Assembly: GCA_024398125.1 (NCBI GenBank)
Contig: JAKSJO010000007.1
Coordinates: 23,411-87,410, forward strand
DNA: 64,000 nt
Reading direction: 5' to 3'
From: Bacteroidales bacterium
Lineage (GTDB): Bacteria > Bacteroidota > Bacteroidia > Bacteroidales > UBA932
Both the position numbers and the translations under genes were made by a program. Below the pieces are notes generated by a model that saw only the letters and a list, made by a program, of their open reading frames with translations, did not search any database and had not been told where the DNA came from. Of this stretch, positions 35,154-43,776 are shown piece by piece. Numbering within the stretch: the stretch's first letter is position 1; every line of letters starts with the position of its first letter.

Positions 35154-37181
35154 ATGGCTAATTCAATCAGCGTGCTCAACCACGCAGCGGATAACATCCG
35201 CATCCTTGCTGCCTCTGCAGTAGAGAAGGCAAAGTCAGGCCACCCAGGCGGTGCAATGGGCGGAGCAGACTTCATCAACGTCCTCTATTCAGAGTACCTC
35301 AAGTATGACCCAAAGAACCCTGAGTGGGTTGGTCGCGACCGTTTCTTCCTCGATCCAGGTCACATGGCACCAATGCTCTACTCTCAGCTCTGCCTCGCCG
35401 GCAAGTTCACCCTCGACGAGCTCGCACAGCTCCGTCAGTGGGGTTCTCCAACCACCGGTCACCCAGAGTATGAAGTAGCTCGCGGTATCGAGAACACCTC
35501 AGGTCCTCTCGGCCAGGGTCACGCATACGCCATCGGTGCTGCCATCGCTGCAAAGTTCCTTGCTGCACACACCGGCAACCCTACCTTCGCAAAGGAGACC
35601 ATCTATGCATACATTTCTGACGGTGGTATCCAGGAGGAGGTTTCACAGGGTGCTGCACGTATCGCCGGCAACCTCGGCCTCGACAACCTCATCATGTTCT
35701 ACGACTGCAACGACATCCAGCTCTCAACCGAGACCAAGGAGGTCATGAACGAGGATACCGCTGCAAAGTATCGTGCACAGAACTGGGAGGTCATCGAGAT
35801 CAACGGTAACGACGCTGCACAGATCCGTGAGGCTATCGAGAAGGCACAGGCTGTAAAGGGCAAGCCTACTCTCATCATCGGTAAGTGTATCATGGGTAAG
35901 GGTGCCCTCAAGGCTGACGGTACCTCTTACGAGGCTAACTGCAAGACCCACGGTGCTCCACTCGGTGGCGACGCATACGTGAACACCATCAAGAACCTCG
36001 GCGGCGATCCTGAGAATCCATTCCAGATCTTCGACGACGTCAAGGAGCTTTACGCAAACCGCGCAAAGGAGCTTGAGGCTATCTGCGCTGAGCGCTACGC
36101 AGAGGAGAAGGCTTGGGCTGAGGCTAACCCAGAGAAGGCTGCACAGCAGGCTGACTGGTTCAGCGGCAAGGCTCCGAAGATCGACTGGAACGCTTGCGTA
36201 CAGAAGGACAACGACGCTACCCGCAACGCATCTGCAGCTTGTCTTTCAGTCCTCGCAGAGCAGGTTCCTAACATGATCTGTGCATCTGCAGACCTTTCAA
36301 ACTCAGACAAGACCGACGGCTTCCTCAAGAAGACCAAGGCTCTCAAGGCTGACGACTTCAGCGGCGCATTCTTCCAGGCTGGTGTTGCTGAGTTCACAAT
36401 GGCTTGCTGCTGCGTAGGTATGGCTCTCCACGGTGGTGTCATCCCTGCTTGCGGTACCTTCTTCGTATTCTCACAGTACATGCTCCCTGTTGTACGTATG
36501 GCAGCTCTCATGCAGCTCCCTGTCAAGTTCGTATGGACACACGACGCATTCCGCGTAGGTGAGGACGGTCCTACCCATGAGCCAGTAGAGCATGAGGCAC
36601 AGATCCGCCTCATGGAGAAGCTCAAGCGCCACGATGGCAAGAACTCTTGCCTCGTTCTCCGTCCTGCTGACGCAAAGGAGACCACTACCGCATGGGCTAT
36701 GGCAATGGAGAACATGGAGAGCCCAACCGCTCTCATCCTCTCTCGCCAGAACATCAACAACCTCCCGGAGGGCAACGATTACGAGCAGGCTCGCAAGGGT
36801 GGCTACATCGTAGCAGGCTCTGACGAGAATCCTGACGTCATCCTCGTTGCTACAGGTTCTGAGGTATCTACACTCGTTGCAGGTGCTGAGCTCCTCCGCA
36901 AGGATGGCAAGAAGGTACGTATCGTCAGCGTTCCTTCAGAGGGCGTATTCCGCTGCCAGAGCAAGGAGTACCAGCAGAGCGTTGTTCCTGCAGGTGCAAA
37001 GGTATTCGGTATGACCGCAGGTCTTCCTGTAAACCTCCAGGGCTTCCTTATCGGCGCAGCTCCAGAGTCAACCGTATGGGGTCTCGAGACCTTCGGCTAC
37101 TCAGCTCCTTACAAGGTGCTCGACGAGAAGCTCGGCTACACCGCACAGAACGTTTACGAGCAGGTAAGCAAGATTCTTTAA
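35154..37181 (+). CDS. tkt: Transketolase
   Basis: A 675-residue thiamine-diphosphate enzyme of the non-oxidative pentose phosphate pathway. The N-terminal [11 protein letters not shown], the cofactor-binding segment [22 protein letters not shown]...FYDCNDIQ (the GDG-NN motif in a Bacteroidota variant: SDG and ND), the pyrimidine domain around [20 protein letters not shown], and the C-terminal domain ([17 protein letters not shown]) are complete. Codon bias is strong. It is a single-gene unit; its likely terminator lies inside the end of the convergent trmN6. A weak promoter (TAAATTGC near 35112) may serve it. Confidence 0.95.
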   Translation: MANSISVLNHAADNIRILAASAVEKAKSGHPGGAMGGADFINVLYSEYLKYDPKNPEWVGRDRFFLDPGHMAPMLYSQLCLAGKFTLDELAQLRQWGSPTTGHPEYEVARGIENTSGPLGQGHAYAIGAAIAAKFLAAHTGNPTFAKETIYAYISDGGIQEEVSQGAARIAGNLGLDNLIMFYDCNDIQLSTETKEVMNEDTAAKYRAQNWEVIEINGNDAAQIREAIEKAQAVKGKPTLIIGKCIMGKGALKADGTSYEANCKTHGAPLGGDAYVNTIKNLGGDPENPFQIFDDVKELYANRAKELEAICAERYAEEKAWAEANPEKAAQQADWFSGKAPKIDWNACVQKDNDATRNASAACLSVLAEQVPNMICASADLSNSDKTDGFLKKTKALKADDFSGAFFQAGVAEFTMACCCVGMALHGGVIPACGTFFVFSQYMLPVVRMAALMQLPVKFVWTHDAFRVGEDGPTHEPVEHEAQIRLMEKLKRHDGKNSCLVLRPADAKETTTAWAMAMENMESPTALILSRQNINNLPEGNDYEQARKGGYIVAGSDENPDVILVATGSEVSTLVAGAELLRKDGKKVRIVSVPSEGVFRCQSKEYQQSVVPAGAKVFGMTAGLPVNLQGFLIGAAPESTVWGLETFGYSAPYKVLDEKLGYTAQNVYEQVSKIL

Positions 37182-37205
37182 TTAAAGGAATCTTTAACTA
37201 AAGGA

Positions 37206-37931
37206 CTATTTTATTAAAGATAGAAAACCATCAGTAAGAGAGAGGTATTCTTCGGAGTACCTCTCTTTTTCGTGTATTGTAAGAAGTTCCTCACGACAAT
37301 CGACTCGTTCGCGGCCAAGTTCGACGATGATGCGCATCGGCGCCTTGCGCTCCACTGTACGGACACGCAGGATGCGTCTTGGGAAGAGCGAAAACATGCG
37401 TGCATGGCGCAGCATAGCCTGTTCACAGTCCGATGGGAGCACCATGGTGAGCCTGCCGGACGGTGTCAGCCTGTCTGCCGCGAAAGCTATAAGCTCGCGA
37501 TAGGAAAGGCTCAGCGAATGGCGCGCAGTACTCTTGCGGGCGTCAGGATTCTTCAATGAATCGTCGAAATATGGAGGATTCGAAAAGATCATGTCAAAGC
37601 TGTCGCCACAGACGGCAGCGAATCCCTCCAGAGACAGATGTGAAGCCCGCAGCATACCCGGCCATGGAGACGCTGCGAAATTCTCAGACGCCTCTTCAGC
37701 GGACGCCTCGTCTATGTCTATAGCATTGATGAGACAGTCTGCACCCAGGTCAAAGAGACGCTGGGCGGCCATCAGCGCGATCGTTCCGGTTCCGGTTCCG
37801 ACGTCCAGCAGGCGTCGGTCAGAGGCATCGAGGCCCATGGCGGCACCAAGCAGGACGCCGTCGGTATTGACCTTCATTGAGGAACGCTCATTTCGCACCT
37901 CGAATCGCTTGAAACGGAAGATTGAGCTCAT
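37206..37931 (-). CDS. trmN6: tRNA1(Val) (adenine37-N6)-methyltransferase family
   Basis: A 241-residue class I methyltransferase. RFKRFEVRNERSSMKVNTDGVLLGAA is the TrmN6 (YfiC) N-terminus. Motif I is LLDVGTGTGTIALMAAQR (about 41-58), and the N6-adenine motif is FSNPPYFDDSLKNPD (about 115-129). It is the normal length. It lies 1 bp after lolD, so both are one transcript. Its last 30 bp contain the likely terminator of the convergent tkt gene. Confidence 0.9.
   Translation of the reverse strand: MSSIFRFKRFEVRNERSSMKVNTDGVLLGAAMGLDASDRRLLDVGTGTGTIALMAAQRLFDLGADCLINAIDIDEASAEEASENFAASPWPGMLRASHLSLEGFAAVCGDSFDMIFSNPPYFDDSLKNPDARKSTARHSLSLSYRELIAFAADRLTPSGRLTMVLPSDCEQAMLRHARMFSLFPRRILRVRTVERKAPMRIIVELGRERVDCREELLTIHEKERYSEEYLSLTDGFLSLIK
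37237..37270 (+). terminator. tkt terminator inside the 3' end of trmN6
   Basis: AGAGAGGTA 37239-37247 and TACCTCTCT 37258-37266 form a 9-bp stem followed by T tract to 37270. It reads as a terminator for tkt although it is coding on the other strand. Confidence 0.75.
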
Positions 37932-37932
37932 G

Positions 37933-38607
37933 CTATCTGACGCTCAGATAGTCTTCGACGAACAGGCCGTCGCGCATATACATACATCTATCGCACATGC
38001 GCGCGAGCTCAGGGTCATGAGTGACGATGACTATGGTCTGGCCCAGCTGGTCGCGGAGCGTAAAGAAGAGGTTGTGGATTTCCTGCTTGGTGCGGGTATC
38101 CAGATTGCCGGACGGCTCGTCTGCGAAAAGTACGGCGGGACGATTGATCAGGGCACGCGCGATGGCGACACGCTGCTGTTCTCCTCCTGAAAGCTCGGAA
38201 GGCTTGTGAGTCATGCGGTCCTTCAAGCCAAGCATCTCAAGGAGCTCCGATGCCGCAGCCTTTGCCTCCTTGTCCTTGCGGCCGGCGATATACGCAGGTA
38301 TCATCACATTCTCGAGAGAAGTGAACTCAGGGAGCAGATGATGGAACTGGAACACAAAACCGAGGCTCTGGTTGCGGAAACGGGCAATCTCCTTGCCCTT
38401 AAGTGCAAGAACGTCCTTGCCGTCGATGACCAGCGATCCGGAATCCGGAGTTGAAAGGGTTCCAAGAATCTGGAGAAGGGTCGACTTTCCGGCTCCGGAC
38501 GAGCCCATGATGGATACGACCTCCCCTTTTTCCACTGAGAAGTCGATTCCCTTGAGAACCTTCAGCGTGCCGAAAGATTTCTCGATATTCTTTGCCTCGA
38601 TTATCAT
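37933..38607 (-). CDS. lolD: ABC transporter ATPase, LolD/MacB type
   Basis: A 224-residue ATPase with Walker [10 protein letters not shown] (about 37-45), signature [15 protein letters not shown] (about 140) and Walker [15 protein letters not shown]. The GxSGSGKST form and the LVTHD-like IVTHDPELA fit the MacB/LolD subfamily, which drives lipoproteins from the inner membrane or extrudes other substrates. No permease gene is beside it, so LolD is a best guess from length and sequence. The open frame starts at 38682, but a -7 box lies inside that extension. [12 protein letters not shown] at 38607 is the family start. Confidence 0.82.
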   Translation of the reverse strand: MIIEAKNIEKSFGTLKVLKGIDFSVEKGEVVSIMGSSGAGKSTLLQILGTLSTPDSGSLVIDGKDVLALKGKEIARFRNQSLGFVFQFHHLLPEFTSLENVMIPAYIAGRKDKEAKAAASELLEMLGLKDRMTHKPSELSGGEQQRVAIARALINRPAVLFADEPSGNLDTRTKQEIHNLFFTLRDQLGQTIVIVTHDPELARMCDRCMYMRDGLFVEDYLSVR

Positions 38608-38615
38608 ATCGATGT

Positions 38616-38623
38616 CAAAGTTA
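38616..38623 (-). promoter_or_regulatory. -7 box of lolD-trmN6
   Basis: TAACTTTG on the minus strand ends 8 nt before the lolD ATG; a leader of only 0-4 nt is predicted. It is back to back with the tRNA-Pro promoter. Confidence 0.5.
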
Positions 38624-38642
38624 TAAAAATTTCGCGAAAAAT

Positions 38643-38673
38643 TTTGGTTTTGTGAAAAACTGGCGTATATTTG
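38643..38673 (+). promoter_or_regulatory. tRNA-Pro promoter
   Basis: TTTG (38643-38646), 19 bp, TATATTTG (38666-38673): an exact consensus match, 20 bp before the tRNA. Confidence 0.85.
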
Positions 38674-38693
38674 CAATCCCAAAAGGAAACAAT

Positions 38694-38767
38694 CGGGGTG
38701 TGGCGCAGTTGGCTAGCGCATCTGGTTTGGGACCAGAGGGTCCAGTGTTCGAGTCACTGTACCCCGA
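38694..38767 (+). tRNA. tRNA-Pro(UGG)
   Basis: A 74-nt cloverleaf: acceptor CGGGGTG / TACCCCG, D arm with GTTGGCTAGC, anticodon stem CTGG-CCAG around TTTGGGA (anticodon TGG), T arm with GTTCGAGTC, discriminator A. The CCA end is not encoded. It reads proline CCN codons. Confidence 0.96.
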
Positions 38768-38772
38768 CTTAC

Positions 38773-38798
38773 AAAGGAGCGAGCAATCGCTCCTTTTT
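38773..38798 (+). terminator. tRNA-Pro terminator
   Basis: AAAGGAGCGA and TCGCTCCTTT pair over 10 bp around GCAA, followed by further T. Confidence 0.9.
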
Positions 38799-38843
38799 CC
38801 GTTTTACACCGCGACGGGACCCGGTTCCATCACGGGATTAAAC

Positions 38844-38884
38844 AAAAAGAGACGCAAGGGATTGACTCCCTGCGTCTCTTTTTT
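38844..38884. terminator. Bidirectional terminator after mdh
   Basis: AAAAAGAGACGCA ... TGCGTCTCTTTTTT with an inner GGGA/TCCC makes a long stem with one bulge and T tracts in both directions. It ends mdh on the minus strand and backs up the tRNA-Pro terminator on the plus strand. Confidence 0.85.
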
Positions 38885-38903
38885 AGCTTTATCTAGATAT
38901 CGA

Positions 38904-39896
38904 CTAGAGGTTAGGGTTCATGGTCTTCCAATCCTCAACTGCAGGGATGATGCCGAGAGAGATGATCTCCTCACGCATCTTGCAGAGGTGCTCGTATGAA
39001 GCCTGGAGAGCTGCCATTTCCTCTGCGGTACCCTGAGGTGCGCAGAAGTGAACGCCGGTAGCGTCGATAACTGAAGGCATAGCCATCATTACGTTCTTGT
39101 AGCCGCACTTGTCGCAGTTTACATAGCAACCAGCTGGCCAGTTGAACTCAGCGCCGCCCATAGAAGCCTCGATCATCTTCACAGCCTGGTAAGCAGGGCT
39201 CTGGAATGATGAACGGCCACGGAGCTTGATGATCTTTGAGCCGCCCTGGATGGTGTCGTGCTTGATAGCCTCCCACTTGTCAGCTGCGATGTTGTAGTCT
39301 GCGAGTGGCTTGCCGTCTACGGTGATCTTTGATGCGAACACTGCCATTGCCTCGCCATGTCCACCATAGGTACGTGCGTTCTCTACCTTGTACTGAGGAA
39401 CGCCGAGCTCTGCTGCGATAGCCTCCTGGAGACGGGTTGAATCGAGTGCTGCAAGAGAGGTGAGCTGCTCTGGCTTGAGGCCCGAGTGGATGAGTGCGGT
39501 GAGAGCGGTAACGTCAGCTGGGTTGAAGATAACGACAACGTGCTTTACTGCTGGGCAGTACTTCTTGATGTAGTCACCGAACTCGGCAGCGATCTGGCAG
39601 TTGCCCTTGAGGAGGTCCTCACGGGTCATACCGTCCTTACGAGGTGCACCGCCTGAAGAGATGATGTATGCAGCATCGGTGAAAGCGACAGCTGGATCGG
39701 TTGTCCAGGTGATGTTTGCACCTTCGAAAGCGCAATGATACATTTCCTCAGCTACGCCGTGAACGCCTGGCTCGAAGATATCATAGAGACAGATGTTAGG
39801 GGTAAGACCGAGCATGAGTGCGGTCTGTGCCATGTTGGAACCGATGGCTCCGCCGGCACCTACGATGACGAGTTTCTCGTTTGTAAGGAAGTTCAT
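38904..39896 (-). CDS. mdh: Malate dehydrogenase (NAD)
   Basis: A 330-residue member of the lactate/malate dehydrogenase family. The Rossmann loop is VGAGGAIGSNMA (about 11-22), the NAD block is FNPADVTALTALIHSG, the substrate Arg/Asp block is LAALDSTRLQEAIAAELGV, and the catalytic His is in TYGGHGEAMAVF. The open frame begins at 39926; MNFLTNEKLVIVGAGG at 39896 is chosen because the glycine loop then sits at its usual place. It links malate and oxaloacetate in the reductive branch that yields succinate and propionate in Bacteroidota (pathway knowledge). Confidence 0.93.
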   Translation of the reverse strand: MNFLTNEKLVIVGAGGAIGSNMAQTALMLGLTPNICLYDIFEPGVHGVAEEMYHCAFEGANITWTTDPAVAFTDAAYIISSGGAPRKDGMTREDLLKGNCQIAAEFGDYIKKYCPAVKHVVVIFNPADVTALTALIHSGLKPEQLTSLAALDSTRLQEAIAAELGVPQYKVENARTYGGHGEAMAVFASKITVDGKPLADYNIAADKWEAIKHDTIQGGSKIIKLRGRSSFQSPAYQAVKMIEASMGGAEFNWPAGCYVNCDKCGYKNVMMAMPSVIDATGVHFCAPQGTAEEMAALQASYEHLCKMREEIISLGIIPAVEDWKTMNPNL

Positions 39897-39938
39897 GATA
39901 TGTTTGTTTATAAGATTATCAGTCAAAATTTACCGATA

Positions 39939-39946
39939 CAAATATA
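39939..39946 (-). promoter_or_regulatory. -7 box of mdh
   Basis: TATATTTG on the minus strand, 42 bp before the mdh start. A second overlapping TATCTTTG lies 12 bp further upstream. No good -33 box for either. Confidence 0.5.
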
Positions 39947-39990
39947 GTACAAAGATATCAAACTTTTTTGCTGATGATTCCAAAAAAGCA

Positions 39991-39998
39991 TATCTTTG
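39991..39998 (+). promoter_or_regulatory. -7 box in front of the phosphopantetheinyl transferase leader
   Basis: TATCTTTG on the plus strand. The RNA would start near 40003, nearly 200 nt before the transferase gene, giving it an unusually long leader for this window. Confidence 0.5.
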
Positions 39999-40023
39999 CA
40001 TGCACAACAATTTATCGATTTTT

Positions 40024-40119
40024 ATGGAACCTCCCAGTTCTATTCTGACAGACAAACAGTTTTCGACGGACGCCGCTTCTGACGATCCGTTGTCGGCAAT
40101 GCATTCGATATACCAATGA
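40024..40119 (+). CDS. Possible 31-codon leader ORF (uncertain)
   Basis: ATG at 40024 opens a 31-residue acidic, Ser-rich peptide (MEPPSSILTDKQFSTDAASD...) ending at TGA 40117-40119, 25 bp after the -7 box. There is no run of a single amino acid that would suggest attenuation. It may be a real small protein, a leader peptide, or chance inside a non-coding leader. Confidence 0.25.
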   Translation: MEPPSSILTDKQFSTDAASDDPLSAMHSIYQ

Positions 40120-40123
40120 ACCG

Positions 40124-40145
40124 CGTTGAAGCGCAAGCTTCGATG
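40124..40145 (+). promoter_or_regulatory. GNRA-capped hairpin in the transferase leader RNA
   Basis: CGTTGAAGC 40124-40132 and GCTTCGATG 40137-40145 form nine pairs (two G-U) around a GCAA tetraloop. A second small stem GCTC/GAGC is at 40161-40174. The 39897-40199 gap otherwise holds the mdh promoter, a plus-strand promoter and the possible small ORF. Confidence 0.45.
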
Positions 40146-40199
40146 TGGCTTTTCGTGTGTGCTCGCCGATGAGCTGGAAGGGGACTAAAGATATTTTAT

Positions 40200-40841
40200 A
40201 TGGCTTTATACTTTACAAAGGAACTTGAAAACCGCGCCAAGATCGGCGTATGGCATGTGACCGAGACCGAGGAGGAACTCCGCGAGCTCAGCTCCATCCC
40301 GACCGACGAAATGGAGGAGATCTCCTACATAAGGAGCGAATCGCTGCGCCGCCAGAGACTTGCGGTGCGCGCCCTGCTTGACAACATGTTCGAGGAAAAG
40401 GTCTACCTCGCACACCACGACAACGGCAAACCATACATCGAGAACAACTCGATCTGCATAAGCATTACCCACACCGAAAACTACGTCGCTGTAATCCTCG
40501 ACGACAACAACGAGGTCGGCATCGACATCGAGTCTCTCGGACGTGATTTCTCTGCAGTTGAAAAGAAGGCCCTTTCCGAAGATGAGATCGACGATCTCGA
40601 AGACGACACAAGAAACCTCCAGCTCGCAATCTACTGGTGCGCGAAGGAGGCTGTCTTCAAGAAGATTTCAACCTATGATGTAGATTTCGCGGAGCAGATC
40701 GAGATCGAGCGCTTCAGGCCGAAGGAAGAAGGCGAGCTTGAGGCCACATTCGTGCACAAGGACGGCTACGAGGAGGAATTCGAGCTAGAATACATGACAT
40801 TCGACAACCATGTCATGGTTTGGACCCGCGGCGAGGAATAA
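40200..40841 (+). CDS. 4'-phosphopantetheinyl transferase superfamily protein
   Basis: A 213-residue enzyme that loads the phosphopantetheine arm of CoA onto carrier proteins. The motif is GIDIESLGRDFSAVEKKALSEDE ... IYWCAKEAVFKKIS (about residues 105-160), the (V/I)G(I/V)DxE and WxxKEA pair of the Sfp-like class, with Mg ligands Asp and Glu. The upstream block ISITHTENYVAVILDDN is also typical. The short length and very acidic surface suit a Bacteroidota-specific subgroup. The partner carrier protein is not visible here. Confidence 0.85.
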   Translation: MALYFTKELENRAKIGVWHVTETEEELRELSSIPTDEMEEISYIRSESLRRQRLAVRALLDNMFEEKVYLAHHDNGKPYIENNSICISITHTENYVAVILDDNNEVGIDIESLGRDFSAVEKKALSEDEIDDLEDDTRNLQLAIYWCAKEAVFKKISTYDVDFAEQIEIERFRPKEEGELEATFVHKDGYEEEFELEYMTFDNHVMVWTRGEE

Positions 40842-40889
40842 TAGACTAATTTAGAATTATTCAAATTTTCACCTGCTGACTGTCAGCCA

Positions 40890-40922
40890 GATATCAATAA
40901 TAAACATGTTTTTGTTGATATC
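40890..40922. repeat. 33-nt near-perfect palindrome upstream of nrdD
   Basis: GATATCAA and TTGATATC are outer arms of an inverted repeat whose centre AAACATGTTT is itself palindromic. With one bulged T the stem has 14 pairs around CATG. A second 13-bp palindrome (GCTGAC-T-GTCAGC) is at 40875-40887. They may be regulator sites for nrdD or a terminator for the transferase gene; no T tract follows directly. Confidence 0.55.
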
Positions 40923-40927
40923 TTTCC

Positions 40928-40959
40928 ATTGTATTAGATAATACTTATTTTTATATTTG
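40928..40959 (+). promoter_or_regulatory. nrdDG promoter
   Basis: ATTG (40928-40931), 20 bp, TATATTTG (40952-40959). The start of transcription would fall at about 40963-40966, inside the following hairpin. The leader to nrdD is about 65 nt. Confidence 0.75.
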
Positions 40960-40987
40960 TGTCCCGGACTGTACCGGGACATTTTTT
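40960..40987 (+). terminator. Terminator-shaped hairpin at the nrdD transcription start
   Basis: TGTCCCGG 40960-40967 and CCGGGACA 40974-40981 form an 8-bp stem around ACTGTA, followed by six T. Read-through RNA from upstream would form it fully. RNA begun at the nrdD promoter would lack part of the 5' arm and should escape (inference). Confidence 0.7.
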
Positions 40988-41031
40988 GTATCCGCACATA
41001 GCACGCAAAAACACCAATAACCACACTCGCC

Positions 41032-43242
41032 ATGATCAAGCGCATTAAGAAGAGAGACGGACGCGTCGTAGATTTCAACAACCAGAAGATTGTTGCGGCC
41101 ATCCTTAAGGCCATGAACGTTACTGAAGCCGGAGAGGACATCGTTCTCGCCGCCAAGATTGCCGACACCATCTCAAAGAGAGGTTCGGAGGAAATGAGTG
41201 TGGAGGAAATCCAGGACCAGGTCGAGATGGAGCTCATGAAGAGCCCGCGCAAGGAGGTTGCGAAAAAGTATATCGCATACCGCAATCAGCGCAGTCTGGC
41301 CCGCAACGCCAAGAGCAACGAGATCTTCCAGGAGATCATCGATGCCCAGGCGAATGACATCACCCGCGAGAATGCAAACATGAATGCCGACACCCCTGCC
41401 GGCATGATGATGAAGTTCGCATCGGAGTCGACCAAGTCTTATGTAGACACCTGCCTTCTCTCGGAAGACGTTCGCGAGGCTGTGGTAGGCGGATATATCC
41501 ACATCCACGACAAGGACTACTACCCTACCAAGAGTTTGACCTGTATCCAGCATCCGCTTGACAAGATACTCGAGCATGGTCTGAGAGCCGGTCACGGCGA
41601 GTCCCGTCCTGCAAAGCGCATCGAGACAGCATCCGTACTCGCATGCATCTCCATGGAGACAGTCCAGAACGAGATGCACGGTGGCCAGGCCATCCCTGCA
41701 TTCGACTTCTATCTTGCACCGTTCGTAAGAAAGACCTTCCAGGAGGAGCTCAAGAAGATCGGTGCATACGACAACACCGACTACAGCCACCTCAACGACG
41801 TTCATATCGACGACTACATCAAGAGCGACCTTACCGGCATGAAGGGCGATGCACGCATCATCCAGCACTGCATCAACCAGACCGTCGGCCGCGTACACCA
41901 GTCGATGGAGGCTTTCGTCCACAACATGAACACCATCCACTCACGTGGTGGAAACCAGGTTGTATTCAGTTCGATCAACTACGGTACCGATACTTCGGCT
42001 GAGGGACGCTGCATCATCCGCGAGATCCTCAACACCACATACGAAGGAGTAGGAAACGGTTCGACTGCAATCTTCCCTATCCAGATCTGGAAGAAGAAGA
42101 GAGGAGTCAGCTACCTTCCATCAGACCCTAACTACGATCTCTACAAGTTCGCCTGCAAGGTGACTGCAAGAAGATTCTTCCCTAACTTCCTCAACCTGGA
42201 TGCATCATACAACGCGGATCCGGCATGGAAGGCAGACGACCCACGCCGCTTTGAGCATGAGGTTGCTACCATGGGATGCCGCACACGCGTTTACGGAAAC
42301 AGCTTCGGTCCAAAGACCTCGATAGGCCGTGGAAACCTCAGCTTCACCACCATCAATATCGTGCGTATCGCCATCGAGGCTATGCAGGCAGAGGAAAACT
42401 ACGAGAAGAGACTCGGCGCATTCTTCGAGAAGCTCGACTGGGCACTCGATATCTCCGCAAAGCAGCTCGTCGAGCGCTTCAACTTCCAGAAGACCGCACT
42501 CAAGAAGCAGTTCCCGCTGCTTATGAACGGCCTCTGGCTCGGAAGCGACGATCTCGACGAGAACGACACAATCGAGAAGGTGATCAAGCAGGGAACCCTC
42601 TCAATCGGATTCATCGGCCTTGCTGAGTGTCTTATCGCCCTTATCGGAAAGCACCATGGCGAAAGCGAGGAAGCACAGGAGCTCGGTCTCCGCATCATCT
42701 CGCACATGGCTGAGAGAGTGAACGGCTACACCGAGAAGTATCAGCTCAACTTCTCATTCTTCGCAACACCGGCAGAAGGTCTTTCAGGACGCTTCACAAG
42801 AATGGACAAGAAGAAGTTCGGCGTAATCCCAGGAATCACAGACAAGGAGTACTATACCAACTCAAGCCACGTACCGGTATATTATCACTGTACCCCTGAG
42901 CACAAGGCTAAGATCGAGGGACCATACCACAAGTACGAGAACGCCGGCCACATCTTCTATGTCGAGATTGACGGTGACGCAACCCACAACCCAGAGGCTA
43001 TCATGTCTGTAGTAGACCTCATGGACAAGTACGACCTCGGCTATGGTTCAGTGAACCACAACAGAAACCGCTGCCTCGACTGCGGCTTCGAGGACTCTAC
43101 CGAAGGTCTTACCGTATGCCCTCATTGCGGAAGCGACAACATCGACACCCTCCAGCGCATCACCGGTTACCTCGTAGGTACCACCAACCGTTGGAACAGA
43201 GCGAAGCTCGCAGAGCTCAGGGACCGCGTCGTTCACGAGTAA
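41032..43242 (+). CDS. nrdD: Anaerobic (class III) ribonucleoside-triphosphate reductase
   Basis: Makes deoxyribonucleotides without oxygen through a glycyl radical. The 736-residue protein starts with an ATP-cone (MIKRIKKRDGRVVDFNNQKI, about 1-95), the allosteric activity domain. The ten-stranded barrel follows. The C-terminus has the zinc site CLDCG ... CPHCG and the radical loop RITGYL, with the radical Gly near residue 712. Nothing is missing. The stop overlaps the nrdG start (TAATG). A palindrome-rich promoter region suggests tight control, perhaps by oxygen or dATP state. An anaerobic life style fits. Confidence 0.97.
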   Translation: MIKRIKKRDGRVVDFNNQKIVAAILKAMNVTEAGEDIVLAAKIADTISKRGSEEMSVEEIQDQVEMELMKSPRKEVAKKYIAYRNQRSLARNAKSNEIFQEIIDAQANDITRENANMNADTPAGMMMKFASESTKSYVDTCLLSEDVREAVVGGYIHIHDKDYYPTKSLTCIQHPLDKILEHGLRAGHGESRPAKRIETASVLACISMETVQNEMHGGQAIPAFDFYLAPFVRKTFQEELKKIGAYDNTDYSHLNDVHIDDYIKSDLTGMKGDARIIQHCINQTVGRVHQSMEAFVHNMNTIHSRGGNQVVFSSINYGTDTSAEGRCIIREILNTTYEGVGNGSTAIFPIQIWKKKRGVSYLPSDPNYDLYKFACKVTARRFFPNFLNLDASYNADPAWKADDPRRFEHEVATMGCRTRVYGNSFGPKTSIGRGNLSFTTINIVRIAIEAMQAEENYEKRLGAFFEKLDWALDISAKQLVERFNFQKTALKKQFPLLMNGLWLGSDDLDENDTIEKVIKQGTLSIGFIGLAECLIALIGKHHGESEEAQELGLRIISHMAERVNGYTEKYQLNFSFFATPAEGLSGRFTRMDKKKFGVIPGITDKEYYTNSSHVPVYYHCTPEHKAKIEGPYHKYENAGHIFYVEIDGDATHNPEAIMSVVDLMDKYDLGYGSVNHNRNRCLDCGFEDSTEGLTVCPHCGSDNIDTLQRITGYLVGTTNRWNRAKLAELRDRVVHE

Positions 43243-43760
43243 TGGAAACATTTCCCGACAAGATCAGTGTACTGAAGATATTGGAGCAGACCATGGCCGA
43301 CGGCCCTGGTCTGCGTATTTCTATCTACTGCGCAGGCTGCCTGCACGCATGCAAGGGCTGCCACAATCCCCAGTCGTGGGATATCGCGAACGGCAAGTGG
43401 ATGACCATCGATGAGATAATGGACATTATCGTAAAGGATGAATTCAGCAACGTAAGCTTTTCGGGAGGCGACCCATTCTACCAGGTAGAGGCATTCACTG
43501 AACTGGCCCGCAGGATAAAGACTGAAACGAAAAAGACCATCTGGTGCTGGACAGGATTTCTCCTTGAGGAGATCCAGGCCGACGAAAGGCTGTCACAGCT
43601 GCTCCCCTACCTCGACGTGCTTGTCGACGGACCGTTCATCCTTGAGCAGCGCGACACCCACCTGCACTTCCGCGGAAGTCCGAACCAGCGCATCATCTAT
43701 CTCACCCCGAAAGAGGACGATGTCATCCCCGGCACCGTAGAAATCATTCCTTATAGATAA
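43242..43760 (+). CDS. nrdG: Anaerobic ribonucleotide reductase activating protein
   Basis: A radical-SAM enzyme of 172 residues that abstracts hydrogen from the NrdD glycine. The 4Fe-4S motif is CAGCLHACKGCHNPQSW, i.e. CxxxCxxC (about residues 30-38), and FSGGDPF is the SAM GGE-type loop (here GGD). The open frame begins at 43116 inside nrdD; the start at 43242 overlaps the nrdD stop by one base, the usual arrangement. METFPDKISVLKILEQTMADGPGLRISIY is the normal NrdG N-terminus. Confidence 0.95.
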   Translation: METFPDKISVLKILEQTMADGPGLRISIYCAGCLHACKGCHNPQSWDIANGKWMTIDEIMDIIVKDEFSNVSFSGGDPFYQVEAFTELARRIKTETKKTIWCWTGFLLEEIQADERLSQLLPYLDVLVDGPFILEQRDTHLHFRGSPNQRIIYLTPKEDDVIPGTVEIIPYR

Positions 43761-43776
43761 AGGCCGTGGGGGTCAC

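Noticed and set aside
34978-35278. 72-codon N-terminal extension of lepA
   Set aside because: It would run through the lepA promoter and into tkt; LepA proteins begin at the [19 protein letters not shown] block.
39793-40119. 108-codon open frame crossing the mdh start and the intergenic region
   Set aside because: Its first two thirds are antisense to mdh and its promoter. Only the last 31 codons (40024-40119) could be a separate small ORF.
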